Shown one piece after another: positions 1-5,567 of a stretch of DNA of 31,777 bases (position 1 is the stretch's first letter; each line of letters opens with the position of its first letter). The notes beneath the pieces are model-generated. The model saw only the letters and a program-made list of their open reading frames with translations, ran no database searches and had not been told where the DNA came from. Where the stretch lies: positions 1 through 31,777 of the IMG/VR virus record IMGVR_UViG_3300031753_000030. One strand, written 5' to 3'. Source of the DNA: a virus. The translations under genes and the position numbers were made by a program.

Positions 1-266
1 AGCGTCTGAATCTCGACTCTCGCAGCGAGTAGTTCATCGCTGATGGTCATAGCGACGTTGCGCCAGCTCTGAGCCTGGACGCCGAGCTTGCCTCGCTCAT
101 GACGCCAGTCCTCCCGCTCCTGTTGCAAGCTCGTTCTAGCATCATTGCACGCTTTCTGCCAAGAACCGACCGATGCGTGCGCGTCATTCAGCTCCTTCTT
201 GATCTGACTGTTCATATCAGCGAGGTGAAAAGCCTTCGTCCGATACTTGCAGTGATGTCGCTTCAT
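1..266 (-). CDS. Hypothetical coiled-coil protein (3' end outside window)
   Basis: Read leftward from ATG at 266-264, the frame stays open to the window edge, giving at least 88 residues. It begins MKRHHCKYRTKAFHLADMNS. A strong GGAGGA Shine-Dalgarno lies just upstream and fixes the start. After a basic N-terminus the chain is charged and Gln/Glu/Arg-rich and looks helical or coiled-coil (QQEREDWRHERGK). No family is recognised. An 18-bp TTGTCCA dyad sits directly upstream of the Shine-Dalgarno, so transcription or translation of this gene may be controlled there. It is the most downstream leftward gene visible. Confidence 0.7.
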   Translation of the reverse strand, partial: MKRHHCKYRTKAFHLADMNSQIKKELNDAHASVGSWQKACNDARTSLQQEREDWRHERGKLGVQAQSWRNVAMTISDELLAARVEIQT

Positions 267-277
267 GTTCCTCCTAG

Positions 278-295
278 TTGTCCATTTTTGGACAA
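278..295. promoter_or_regulatory. 18-bp dyad copy 1 (TTGTCCA-TTTT-TGGACAA)
   Basis: Perfect 7-bp inverted repeat with a 4-nt centre. It lies between the tRNA-like element and the Shine-Dalgarno of the leftward gene that ends the window. It is one of six copies with conserved arms. It could be a DNA operator or an mRNA stem-loop next to the ribosome binding site. Copies are visible in the sequence; function is inferred. Confidence 0.75.
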
Positions 296-296
296 G

Positions 297-387
297 TGGG
301 GCGGCAGGGAATCGAACCCTGCTAGGCGCCGTTGCTCCATTGAGGTACTATCCGATTTCACGGTTCGGTCAGAGCGTGCTCCGCCGC
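297..387 (-). tRNA. tRNA-like element or decayed tRNA with intact T-arm
   Basis: On the minus strand the 3' part is convincingly tRNA-like: T-arm CAGGG-TTCGATT-CCCTG (321-305), then CCGCCCC plus discriminator A (304-297). The 5' boundary is unclear. GCGGCGG at 387-381 pairs 6 of 7 with the 3' acceptor strand and would give a 91-nt, type-II-sized molecule. GGGGCG at 414-409 pairs perfectly over 6 bp but would give 118 nt. A D-arm-like string lies in between (TAGCGCAGCGGCGGAGCA), but I find no clean anticodon arm. Probably a degenerate tRNA. No CCA is encoded. Confidence 0.35.
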
Positions 388-579
388 TGCGCTACTTTCC
401 TCCTCATTCGCCCCATAGTGGACAGGGAGGACTTGAACCTCCAAAGGAAGGCGTCTCAACCTTCCCTCGCACGATGCCTGCCCAGAGCTGGCCGCGGGGG
501 GAGTGATGCCGAGGGACTGTTGTATCCAGCCTTCATCCCTCGCCCGCAGGGCTGCTATGAGAGCCAGCTTTTGCGTCAT
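358..579 (-). CDS. Possible small ORF, 73 aa, overlapping tRNA-like element
   Basis: Leftward ATG at 579-577, 8 nt after the stop of the 156-aa gene, reading MTQKLALIAALRARDEGW and onward to TGA at 358. The N-terminus looks like a genuine short helical protein. The rest (SSGQASCEGRLRRLPLEV...) is unremarkable and runs straight through the tRNA-like element at 418-484. There is no good Shine-Dalgarno. Either it is a short gene whose 3' part was disrupted by the tRNA-like sequence, or it is not translated. Confidence 0.3.
   Translation of the reverse strand: MTQKLALIAALRARDEGWIQQSLGITPPAASSGQASCEGRLRRLPLEVQVLPVHYGANEEESSAAAEHALTEP
418..484 (-). tRNA. tRNA-like element, D-arm reduced
   Basis: Minus strand, about 67 nt. 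The acceptor TGGGCAG (484-478) pairs with CTGTCCA (425-419) over 7 bp with one G-U; the discriminator is C. The T-arm is GGAGG-TTCAAGT-CCTCC (442-426), with the canonical TTC and 5-bp stem. An anticodon-like stem GGAAGG/CCTTCC (465-460/451-446) has an 8-nt loop TTGAGACG, which would present GAG (Leu) or TGA (Ser). Where the D-arm should be there are only about 11 nt. It resembles a D-armless tRNA or a decayed one; no CCA is encoded. Confidence 0.4.
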
Positions 580-587
580 GCTGCGAC

Positions 588-1058
588 CTACGCCTTGGCT
601 TTCGCCAGGAGCCGCAGTTCCTCTTCGCTGATATCCCCGTTGCTGAGTCTGTCGAGGAAAGCAGCGATCGTGTCCCCGGCCTCGCCGCCGAGCTTCTCGG
701 CAGCCTTGGCCGCAGCGTTCTTCGCACGACTCTTCGGCGTCGACTGGCCGATCTCGCGTGTGCCAGGCTTGAAGTCCACTTCGGCCTGTGCGATCTCGTC
801 CATGCTCTTCTTCGCCTTGACCATACGCCGTGCGATGCCCTGGTAGCTGACAAGCGGCGACGTACCGTCTGACATTCCGAGCAGAGCCTCCTCGCCGTAA
901 TGCGCGAGTTGACCGTCGAGGGAGTCCCAGACCAGAATGGGAACAAATCCCAGCGACTGCTGCCCGTGAGCGGTCTTGACCTCGCGAAACTCGAAATGCG
1001 AGCCTGCAGGGGCCTGGACTGTCAGCTTCGACGTTGCTGTTGGTGCAGTGGCTGTCAC
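588..1058 (-). CDS. Hypothetical phage protein, 156 aa
   Basis: GTG start at 1058-1056 with GGGGGTGATT just upstream, an extended Shine-Dalgarno like that of the next gene. The N-terminal half (about residues 10-75) looks like a compact mixed fold (SHFEFREVKTAHGQQSLGF, PILVWDSLDGQLAHYGEEAL). The C-terminal half is Lys/Ala-rich and probably helical (KSRAKNAAAKAAEKLGGEAG). I do not recognise a family. It is the second gene of the leftward block starting at the 1.5-kb promoter, 34 nt after the preceding gene. Confidence 0.75.
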   Translation of the reverse strand: MTATAPTATSKLTVQAPAGSHFEFREVKTAHGQQSLGFVPILVWDSLDGQLAHYGEEALLGMSDGTSPLVSYQGIARRMVKAKKSMDEIAQAEVDFKPGTREIGQSTPKSRAKNAAAKAAEKLGGEAGDTIAAFLDRLSNGDISEEELRLLAKAKA

Positions 1059-1092
1059 GTGTAATCACCCCCTTTCGGGTATAGGTAACTGC

Positions 1093-1464
1093 TCATTCTT
1101 CTTGACGATCGGGGTAGAGTGCAATCTTCTCGTTGCGGTAATCTTTGCAGAACTCGTGAATCTTGATGCCTAGGCGCTTGAGGAGCTCTACTGTCTCATG
1201 CTCCGCAGCAGCGTAGTGCTTCTTGTCTGCTTGCTTCCCGTGATGCCGCAGGCATGGAACTCCGCAAGCGTTGGCCATCTCGCACTCGAGCATCTCTGCG
1301 ACTTCCTCGTCATCGAAAGCGAGGACGGTCGTTAGCGAGCTGCCAACTATGAGCGCCCGTGCAGGATGCATGCGCGCGAGCATAACTGACGCGATGCCTA
1401 GAGCACCGTCAAGTGCTTCGGCCTCACGCTCAGAGAGCGTAAGCTGAATTAGCTTGGTTTCCAC
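1093..1464 (-). CDS. Hypothetical protein, 123 aa
   Basis: GTG start at 1464-1462, preceded by GGGGGTG. First gene downstream of the leftward promoter at 1519-1547. The protein begins with METKLIQLTLSEREAEALDG, resembling the helix-rich N-termini of small regulators. It continues with an acidic helix (FDDEEVAEMLECEM) and a Cys/His-containing middle (CGVPCLRHHGKQADKKHY) that could bind metal but matches no pattern I know. The C-terminal helix is LLKRLGIKIHEFCKDY. Function unknown. Confidence 0.7.
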   Translation of the reverse strand: METKLIQLTLSEREAEALDGALGIASVMLARMHPARALIVGSSLTTVLAFDDEEVAEMLECEMANACGVPCLRHHGKQADKKHYAAAEHETVELLKRLGIKIHEFCKDYRNEKIALYPDRQEE

Positions 1465-1518
1465 TTCGACACCCCCGCTTCATGGTGATGCGAGAGGGCA
1501 CTTCGCCCCCATGGGACC

Positions 1519-1547
1519 AATATAATGCACCTAACTCGAGTTGTCAA
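1519..1547 (-). promoter_or_regulatory. Leftward sigma70-type promoter P1
   Basis: On the minus strand: TTGACA (1547-1542), exactly 17 nt, TATATT (1524-1519). It lies between the stop of the 64-aa gene and the start of the 123-aa gene. The -35 is consensus, and the layout matches the other two leftward promoters at 3671-3699 and 4493-4521. The P1 and 3.7-kb spacers match at 12 of 17 positions. Confidence 0.85.
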
Positions 1548-1556
1548 TAGTTCCCA

Positions 1557-1751
1557 CTAATGCCGCATCGCCGCTTCGCGCTCAAGCTCTGCGATGCGAG
1601 CGATGATCGCTTGGCGACTAGCAAGAGACTCTAGCACGACCTGAGCCCTCTCACGAGTTATGCCTTCCTCCTCGATCATCTTATCAAGCATCGTCTTGTC
1701 TGCAAAGATGAGGCCTTCTCTCATCGCCGGCAGTTCGTCAACTGTCATCAT
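1557..1751 (-). CDS. Small hypothetical helical protein, 64 aa
   Basis: Starts at ATG 1751 (second ATG immediately after) and overlaps the end of the macrodomain gene by 14 nt, so it is probably translationally coupled. It is almost entirely charged and helical (LDKMIEEEGITRERAQVVLESLASRQ), ending in a basic tail. It is the last gene of the block transcribed from the 3.7-kb promoter. No family recognised. Confidence 0.6.
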   Translation of the reverse strand: MMTVDELPAMREGLIFADKTMLDKMIEEEGITRERAQVVLESLASRQAIIARIAELEREAAMRH

Positions 1752-2139
1752 CGCTAAGATCAGCCGCTGTGCTAGGAGATTCCCTTATGCTCGTCCATTC
1801 TCTCCACCCTTCAGGTAGCTCACAGTTGTCCGGCGCTCCTTTGAACATCGGAGCTATGTCAGCGTCAGTGTAGCCTGCTAAGCCACAGCCAATGCGAGTC
1901 ACTTCGAACTCGAGGTCGGGATTGAGCTGCGCGAAAAGCAAGAACGCTTGTACGTAGTGCTGAATGATGGTGAGCGGTAGCGCTCTGATGCGCTCATCCT
2001 TAGTCGGTATAGCGTAGCTGTCTCCTTGCATACCGATGCCTTGGCCGTAGATAGCGCCACGCTTCTCGTATGCGAACGCTGCTGCGCCGCCTCCGTGGAG
2101 GCCACGTAAGTTCGACCCAAAGACGAATATCTTTGGCAC
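1738..2139 (-). CDS. Phage macrodomain-like protein (A1S_2505-like)
   Basis: 133 aa. The N-terminus KIFVFGSNLRGLHGGGAA, followed by GAIYGQGIGMQGDSYAIPTK and later VTRIGCGLAGYTDADIAPMF, is the signature of the phage A1S_2505-like macrodomain family. Macrodomains bind ADP-ribose and some hydrolyse ADP-ribosyl bonds or related NAD metabolites; the reaction of this subfamily is not certain. The Gly-rich loops expected to cradle the phosphates (GSNLxGxHGxGAA and GCGLAG) are both present, so the fold looks intact. A short Ser/Asp-rich tail follows the domain. It sits in the early arm just downstream of the lipoprotein gene. It may process ADP-ribose species made during infection, including by the ART-like domain of the last late gene; that link is inferred. 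Confidence 0.8.
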   Translation of the reverse strand: MPKIFVFGSNLRGLHGGGAAAFAYEKRGAIYGQGIGMQGDSYAIPTKDERIRALPLTIIQHYVQAFLLFAQLNPDLEFEVTRIGCGLAGYTDADIAPMFKGAPDNCELPEGWREWTSIRESPSTAADLSDDDS

Positions 2140-2577
2140 CTAGTGACTCAGCCTCAAGAAGCTCCACGCTGGTACAGTGTACACTCCATGGAGGCTGCCG
2201 CCAGTAATGGTCAGCGTATCGCCTGCGGCGACTGTGTCAACGGTCGAGACGAACGCAACGAAGTCGTCTACGCTATCAGGCGAAAAGAGCTCGCCGATAG
2301 CGACAGAGCGACGATTGATCTGCACGCCGACCAGGTGCTCTCCTACTGAGCCTCGATAGGCGACTTGCACATCTATCGTCCAGACGCCTGAAAGCGGGAA
2401 CACTTGTGGGCATCCCGCGAAGTGCAATGGCCCCGCGAAGGCATGGTAGACTGGCGCAAGCGTGTCTGGCGTTGCCTGCAGTGCTTCGCAGAAGAACGTC
2501 GCAGGCGGATCAGTGATCGCTGCGCGCTCGCAGCCTGCGATAGCGAGCAATCCTGTGACTGCACGAAGGCGCTTCAT
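2140..2577 (-). CDS. Phage-encoded lipoprotein, putative
   Basis: 145 aa from ATG 2577, which overlaps the upstream stop as ATGA; an in-frame ATG two codons earlier is possible. The N-terminus MKRLRAVTGLLAIAGCE is a lipoprotein signal: basic n-region, hydrophobic core and lipobox IAGC, with Cys at about residue 16. The mature part is beta-rich (VWTIDVQVAYRGSVGEHL, GDTLTITGGSLHGVYTV) and probably a small beta-sandwich. Small phage lipoproteins are often superinfection-exclusion or receptor-masking factors. That role is inferred from type and early location only, since no homologue is recognised. Confidence 0.7.
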   Translation of the reverse strand: MKRLRAVTGLLAIAGCERAAITDPPATFFCEALQATPDTLAPVYHAFAGPLHFAGCPQVFPLSGVWTIDVQVAYRGSVGEHLVGVQINRRSVAIGELFSPDSVDDFVAFVSTVDTVAAGDTLTITGGSLHGVYTVPAWSFLRLSH

Positions 2578-2912
2578 TCGCATGCCAGGAAGTCGTGCAG
2601 GCGCTCGTGAGTAGGCACTACTTCGGTCCCGTACTCGTCACGATACTGCGTTTCGTCGTTGACGCTGATGAGTTCGGTTACTTCCTCTGCGCTGTAAAAG
2701 CCTAGCGCGATCAGCTCTTCTTGGAAGGCGTCCCAGATACGATTGCCGCCGTTTCCGTTATGGACTCTGAGCGCGGCGTCGATGCCAGCTTCGTGAAGGC
2801 AAGCGCCCATGATGCAGTAGTGAGGCTCGCCGAAGCGCTCATCAACCAGCGTCCCTTCAACCAAGCGATATTTGTACTTGTCAACGATCTCGCAAAGCCG
2901 TTTCTTGTTCAC
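2574..2912 (-). CDS. Hypothetical protein, 112 aa
   Basis: GTG start at 2912 with AAAGGAGG a few nt upstream; it overlaps the preceding stop as GTGA. It reads MNKKRLCEIVDKYKYRLVEG, then CIMGACLHEAGID and IWDAFQEELIALGFYSAEEV, with an acidic C-terminal half. It is globular, with scattered Cys and no known motif. The ATGA overlap with the lipoprotein gene suggests coupling. Confidence 0.65.
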   Translation of the reverse strand: MNKKRLCEIVDKYKYRLVEGTLVDERFGEPHYCIMGACLHEAGIDAALRVHNGNGGNRIWDAFQEELIALGFYSAEEVTELISVNDETQYRDEYGTEVVPTHERLHDFLACE

Positions 2913-3064
2913 GATGCCTCCTTTGCAGCCCGTTTAGCCAGCTTCGCTGCACGCTTCGCGAGGGATTTCTCCTTCGAGGCAGCGAAGTCAGCGGCTTGGC
3001 GTTCTTTGATCGCCTTCTCGAGGTCCTTGGTCTCCTCGCTTTGACCTCTCGCCCAGGGCTTCAT
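2909..3064 (-). CDS. Small basic coiled-coil protein, 51 aa
   Basis: The start chosen is ATG 3064, which overlaps the preceding TGA as ATGA, rather than an upstream in-frame start at 3226 that would lie deep in the previous gene. It reads MKPWARGQSEETKDLEKAIK and ends in Lys/Ala repeats (AKRAAKLAKRAAKEAS). A single highly charged helix, possibly nucleic-acid binding. Family unknown. Confidence 0.55.
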   Translation of the reverse strand: MKPWARGQSEETKDLEKAIKERQAADFAASKEKSLAKRAAKLAKRAAKEAS

Positions 3065-3387
3065 GTGAGCTTGACTCCTAGCCGAGTTGTGAGCGTCTCT
3101 AATGCCAGGAAGTACTGCTCTGGTTTGAGGTGAACGTGGTGTATCTGGTAATTCTTCACTACTTTCTTCTTCTCCTCGGGCAAGAGCCCGCGCAGCGAGA
3201 GCAGGAACCACTCCAGCTCGAACCACTTGCGCTCTGCCCAGACGTCTGCGAGATGGATATGGCCTCGCATGTACTGCATGATGTCGACTGGAATATCATC
3301 ACTCCGCGCCTTTAGCGGCGCCTTCGGCGGAGCTGGCCGAGGCACGCGACGAGTCCACTTCGCGTGTAGGCGGAAGGTGTTTATCAT
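3061..3387 (-). CDS. Hypothetical protein, 108 aa
   Basis: Start ATG 3387 overlaps the zinc-finger gene's TGA as ATGA; a longer frame exists but would sit inside the upstream gene. The N-terminal 30 residues are basic and Pro-rich (RRVPRPAPPKAPLK). The rest is helical and aromatic-rich (IHLADVWAERKWFELEWFLL), with a basic patch (EEKKKVVKNYQIHHVHLK). No family recognised. Confidence 0.6.
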   Translation of the reverse strand: MINTFRLHAKWTRRVPRPAPPKAPLKARSDDIPVDIMQYMRGHIHLADVWAERKWFELEWFLLSLRGLLPEEKKKVVKNYQIHHVHLKPEQYFLALETLTTRLGVKLT

Positions 3388-3617
3388 GGCCAGGTGACAG
3401 GGCCTTCGTAATCCCCGTATCCCTCCATGTTGCGTAGCCATTGCTCAGACTCCCAAGCAGCGTCTCGCTCGTCGGTCTCGTCCTTTTCTTTTACGTCCTC
3501 CTCTTCGCACCACTGACACTCTGCATCCAGGACGTGATTCACTGCGCCGCATTTCTCGCAGCGCCACTCCGTGTTCTTGTCCAATTCTGGACAAGCATAA
3601 TCGGGGCTGTCTGCCAT
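3384..3617 (-). CDS. RanBP2-type zinc-finger protein, 77 aa
   Basis: Start ATG 3617 with GGGAGTGGGAT upstream, about 50 nt after the expected start of transcription from the 3.7-kb promoter. Residues 17-36 (EWRCEKCGAVNHVLDAECQW, then C) form W-x-C-x2-C-x3-N-x6-C-x2-C, the RanBP2-type zinc-ribbon pattern with Trp, Asn and four Cys in place. A very acidic linker (EEEDVKEKDETDERD) and an aromatic tail follow. In this family the finger binds RNA or protein; the partner here is unknown. An 18-bp dyad lies inside the coding sequence (codons CPELDK), so this copy of the dyad is protein-coding as well. Confidence 0.7.
   Translation of the reverse strand: MADSPDYACPELDKNTEWRCEKCGAVNHVLDAECQWCEEEDVKEKDETDERDAAWESEQWLRNMEGYGDYEGPVTWP
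3577..3594. promoter_or_regulatory. 18-bp dyad copy 2 (TTGTCCA-ATTC-TGGACAA)
   Basis: Perfect 7-bp arms, located in the first codons of the zinc-finger gene and about 80 bp downstream of the leftward promoter at 3671-3699. A repressor bound here would act as a roadblock; an mRNA stem-loop would sit just inside the reading frame. Centre ATTC is shared with the copies at 8643 and 25673. Confidence 0.7.
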
Positions 3618-3670
3618 ATCCCACTCCCGGTTCAATGTTGACCTACCTATGCGGATTCCCGCACCTCGCA

Positions 3671-3699
3671 AATATAATGCATCTTAATCCAGATGTCAA
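3671..3699 (-). promoter_or_regulatory. Leftward sigma70-type promoter P2
   Basis: Minus strand: TTGACA (3699-3694), 17 nt, TATATT (3676-3671). The -35 box contains the stop codon of the upstream 76-aa gene. It would transcribe the zinc-finger-to-64-aa gene block (3617 down to 1557). Confidence 0.85.
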
Positions 3700-3926
3700 G
3701 ACTCTGAAATTGCGGTTAGTGGCACCTCGATCTCGATACAAATAGCGCTATGCCACTGAATCGCCTTCCGTCCTCGAGTTGACCCGGTCTCCGCTAATTT
3801 TCGTTGGTCCTTAGCGTCATGTAGCTCGATTTGTTTCTCGATCTCACCCTGAGCATCGCCGAGCTCGTTCACGATTCTAAGCGGCTGTAGCGTAGGCTTA
3901 GTCGCGCAGATGAGTATCTTCCTCAC
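3696..3926 (-). CDS. Hypothetical protein, 76 aa
   Basis: GTG start at 3926, overlapping the HTH gene's stop as GTGA, with no separate strong Shine-Dalgarno, so coupled translation is likely. It reads MRKILICATKPTLQPLRIVN, then a charged helix (DAQGEIEKQIELHDAKDQRK) and a short hydrophobic C-terminus. No family recognised. Confidence 0.55.
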   Translation of the reverse strand: MRKILICATKPTLQPLRIVNELGDAQGEIEKQIELHDAKDQRKLAETGSTRGRKAIQWHSAICIEIEVPLTAISES

Positions 3927-4462
3927 GGCGCGAGCCGCTGCGTCATGTCACCAGGAAGATTCATCTCCTCGTCTTCTTTCGTCTGCCTCGCCGCACGCTG
4001 AAGCTCTGCAGCAACGACTAGCACGTTGGCTTCGAGAAGCCTTCCTCGATTCTCTGAGAAGTACTTAAACATCACCTCGACCTGTTCGAAGTTCCATATA
4101 CGACCCTTGCCCGTTCGCTCACGAGCGATCTGCTGAGCGATCTCCTGTGGTAGCTCCTTCTGCACGATTCCTCGAGCTGTCTGATTCGAGATATCAAACA
4201 GCTGTCCAAGCTGATTGAGGCTCGCTCCTGCGACATATGCTGCTGTTATCGCCAGTCGTCGCTCCTTAAATGCTCTTATCTTCGCCTCGTAGTTGCCGCC
4301 AATCTTACTCATTGCCTCGCGCTGCCGTCGAGCGATTTCTGCCTCGAGTTCTTCCGGCTTGTCCATGTATGAGTTGATCTCGCTCAAACTCATTCCTACG
4401 CTTCGCGCTTGACCGATCATACGCTGGACGCGTTGAAGTTGCCCTAAATCGAGTTCTGGCAT
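3923..4462 (-). CDS. HTH DNA-binding protein, putative early regulator
   Basis: 179 aa, ATG 4462 with AAGGAG upstream. Residues about 70-103 (RLAITAAYVAGASLNQLGQL and on through NQTARGIVQKEL) form a resolvase/Hin-like helix-turn-helix: 'aa-yvaGaslnqLgqlFdIsnqtarGIvqk'. The rest is charged and helical, before (EELEAEIARRQREAMSKIGG) and after the HTH, consistent with dimerisation or oligomerisation. It is the first gene after the 4.5-kb leftward promoter, whose -10 overlaps a small dyad, so autoregulation is plausible. It could equally be a replication-initiator accessory or transcription factor. It is the only clear HTH regulator visible in this window and hence a candidate binder of the repeated dyads (inference). 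Confidence 0.65.
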   Translation of the reverse strand: MPELDLGQLQRVQRMIGQARSVGMSLSEINSYMDKPEELEAEIARRQREAMSKIGGNYEAKIRAFKERRLAITAAYVAGASLNQLGQLFDISNQTARGIVQKELPQEIAQQIARERTGKGRIWNFEQVEVMFKYFSENRGRLLEANVLVVAAELQRAARQTKEDEEMNLPGDMTQRLAP

Positions 4463-4492
4463 GTCTCCTTACCCGTATTGGGGGTTAAACCC

Positions 4493-4521
4493 AATATAAC
4501 ATAACTCGATTTAGTTGTCAA
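4493..4521 (-). promoter_or_regulatory. Leftward sigma70-type promoter P3 with overlapping dyad
   Basis: Minus strand: TTGACA (4521-4516), 17 nt, TATATT (4498-4493). A 6-bp inverted repeat, ATTGGG/CCCAAT (4477-4482/4490-4495), straddles the expected transcription start and touches the -10, a good place for an autoregulatory operator or a 5' mRNA hairpin. Drives the HTH gene. Confidence 0.85.
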
Positions 4522-4658
4522 GGCCACATGGATGTATGGTCCCTGACTACCTGTTGGGTCTGAGTAAGGTCTGCTACCTGTCCCCTAGCCTTCACAAAGA
4601 ATTAATTTCATACATGCGTCTGCATGGTGCTAAGTAGCGCGCTAGTGAGAGATGGCCA

Positions 4659-4728
4659 GTTGTGTTTAGTTATAGTTGTGTTTAGTTGTATTTATATATC
4701 TATATATATATTTTTTGCTATATACAAC
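4659..4728. repeat. Direct repeats plus AT-rich tract (candidate replication origin)
   Basis: A 13-bp direct repeat GTTGTGTTTAGTT occurs at 4659-4671 and 4675-4687; as 16-mers (4659-4674, 4675-4690) they match at 15 of 16 positions. A nearly pure A/T tract follows immediately, and a 7-bp inverted repeat GTTGTAT (4685-4691)/ATACAAC (4722-4728) flanks it. Iteron-like repeats beside an AT-rich stretch in a gene-free zone suggest a replication origin or a control region. No replication protein is seen nearby, so this is inference. Confidence 0.45.
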
Positions 4729-4812
4729 AAAGGCAGTCCCTTCTCTGCACTGGCGCTCAGTTGAACTCTACTCACTTTCGATGTATGAAATTATTTCTTT
4801 GCGCGGCATGGG

Positions 4813-4857
4813 GGACAGGAGCCCGACCTGCCTGTATCCTAACAGGTCCACCTGTCC
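4813..4857. other. Nested inverted repeat (structured RNA or DNA element)
   Basis: The outer stem is GGACAGG (4813-4819) with CCTGTCC (4851-4857), 7 bp. The inner stem is GACCTG (4825-4830) with CAGGTC (4843-4848), 6 bp, with a 12-nt loop. No U-run follows on either strand, so it is not a standard terminator. It lies in the 420-bp gene-free interval 4522-4943. Confidence 0.5.
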
Positions 4858-4880
4858 TTACAACGCCCCTCGCGAAGCGC

Positions 4881-4911
4881 AACTAGCCCCTCGTACAGAC
4901 GGGGCGTAGTT
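4881..4911. other. 10-bp inverted repeat near the end of the leftward 131-aa gene
   Basis: AACTAGCCCC (4881-4890) pairs with GGGGC-(G)-TAGTT (4901-4911), a 10-bp stem with one bulge. ACAGAC inside the loop can pair alternatively with GTCTGT at 4924-4929. It lies about 35 bp beyond the stop of the leftward gene ending at 4944, so it may act as a terminator or processing hairpin. There is no U-tract. Confidence 0.4.
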
Positions 4912-4943
4912 GAGAGCGGGGCGGTCTGTCAGGGGAGTTCTCC

Positions 4944-5339
4944 TCACTTCGCTGCGAACTCCATCCAAGCTGCCTGGGCCTCTTCCTTCGTGGCGAACGT
5001 CTCGTCGTTAGGTCCAACATAGACCTTCGGCACGCTCGCCACTCGAATCCCTAGCAGCCACTGAACATTCTTAGTGCGAATCGCCTGAGGGTCTTTGACC
5101 CCTTTGGCCGCCGCATCCCTACCGACGCGTTGCGAATTCACTTTCATCGACTGGCTGTTGCTCGTCTTCAGCAACGTTCCAGGGAAAGCCGCTTCGAACT
5201 TCGCAACCTCGGTCACCTTCATCACGGGTATGTTCTCGTATTTGATACCGTCACGTTCGACAGTCTCAAGATTAAACTCAAACCCGTAAGATGCGGGATT
5301 CGCTAGGATTGCGGGAATGTCTTTGGATAGCTCAGTCAT
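4944..5339 (-). CDS. Hypothetical protein, 131 aa
   Basis: Start ATG 5339 with TTGGAGG upstream; the same frame stays open upstream to 5648, but that extension is Arg/Gly/Pro-rich, lacks a ribosome site and looks non-coding. It reads MTELSKDIPAILANPASYGF, EFNLETVERDGIKYENIPVM and ends KVYVGPNDETFATKEEAQAA plus WMEFAAK. Basic/acidic mixed and globular; no recognised family. It stands alone between two structured intergenic regions and is the leftward gene closest to the rightward promoter, a position typical of an early control or host-takeover protein (inference). Confidence 0.7.
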   Translation of the reverse strand: MTELSKDIPAILANPASYGFEFNLETVERDGIKYENIPVMKVTEVAKFEAAFPGTLLKTSNSQSMKVNSQRVGRDAAAKGVKDPQAIRTKNVQWLLGIRVASVPKVYVGPNDETFATKEEAQAAWMEFAAK

Positions 5340-5567
5340 GCTAACCTCCAAGGGGAATTGTGATAGATCGTCCAACTTCCCCCTGACATTCCGCCCCATG
5401 GGTGTAGTTTCAGGGCTCGAGCGTGCTCGGACGGGATGGACCGACCAGTTGCCGCCCGGACCCGGCCGTATTCGCGTAGCGCCTGTCCCCGAGCGTGTGG
5501 TCGCCGCGCCGTCCTCGCGCGTGCCGCGCCTGCACGGGTCACCTATTGCAGGGGCCGTGCCGTGGCG

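Noticed and set aside
4813-4857. tRNA or rho-independent terminator reading of the nested hairpin
   Set aside because: No TTC T-loop and no U-run on either strand, so neither call is supported; kept only as a structured element.
4676-4909. Short rightward frames over the AT tract
   Set aside because: Tyr/Ile/Phe strings come from the TATATA tract; no ribosome site; the region is better explained as non-coding.
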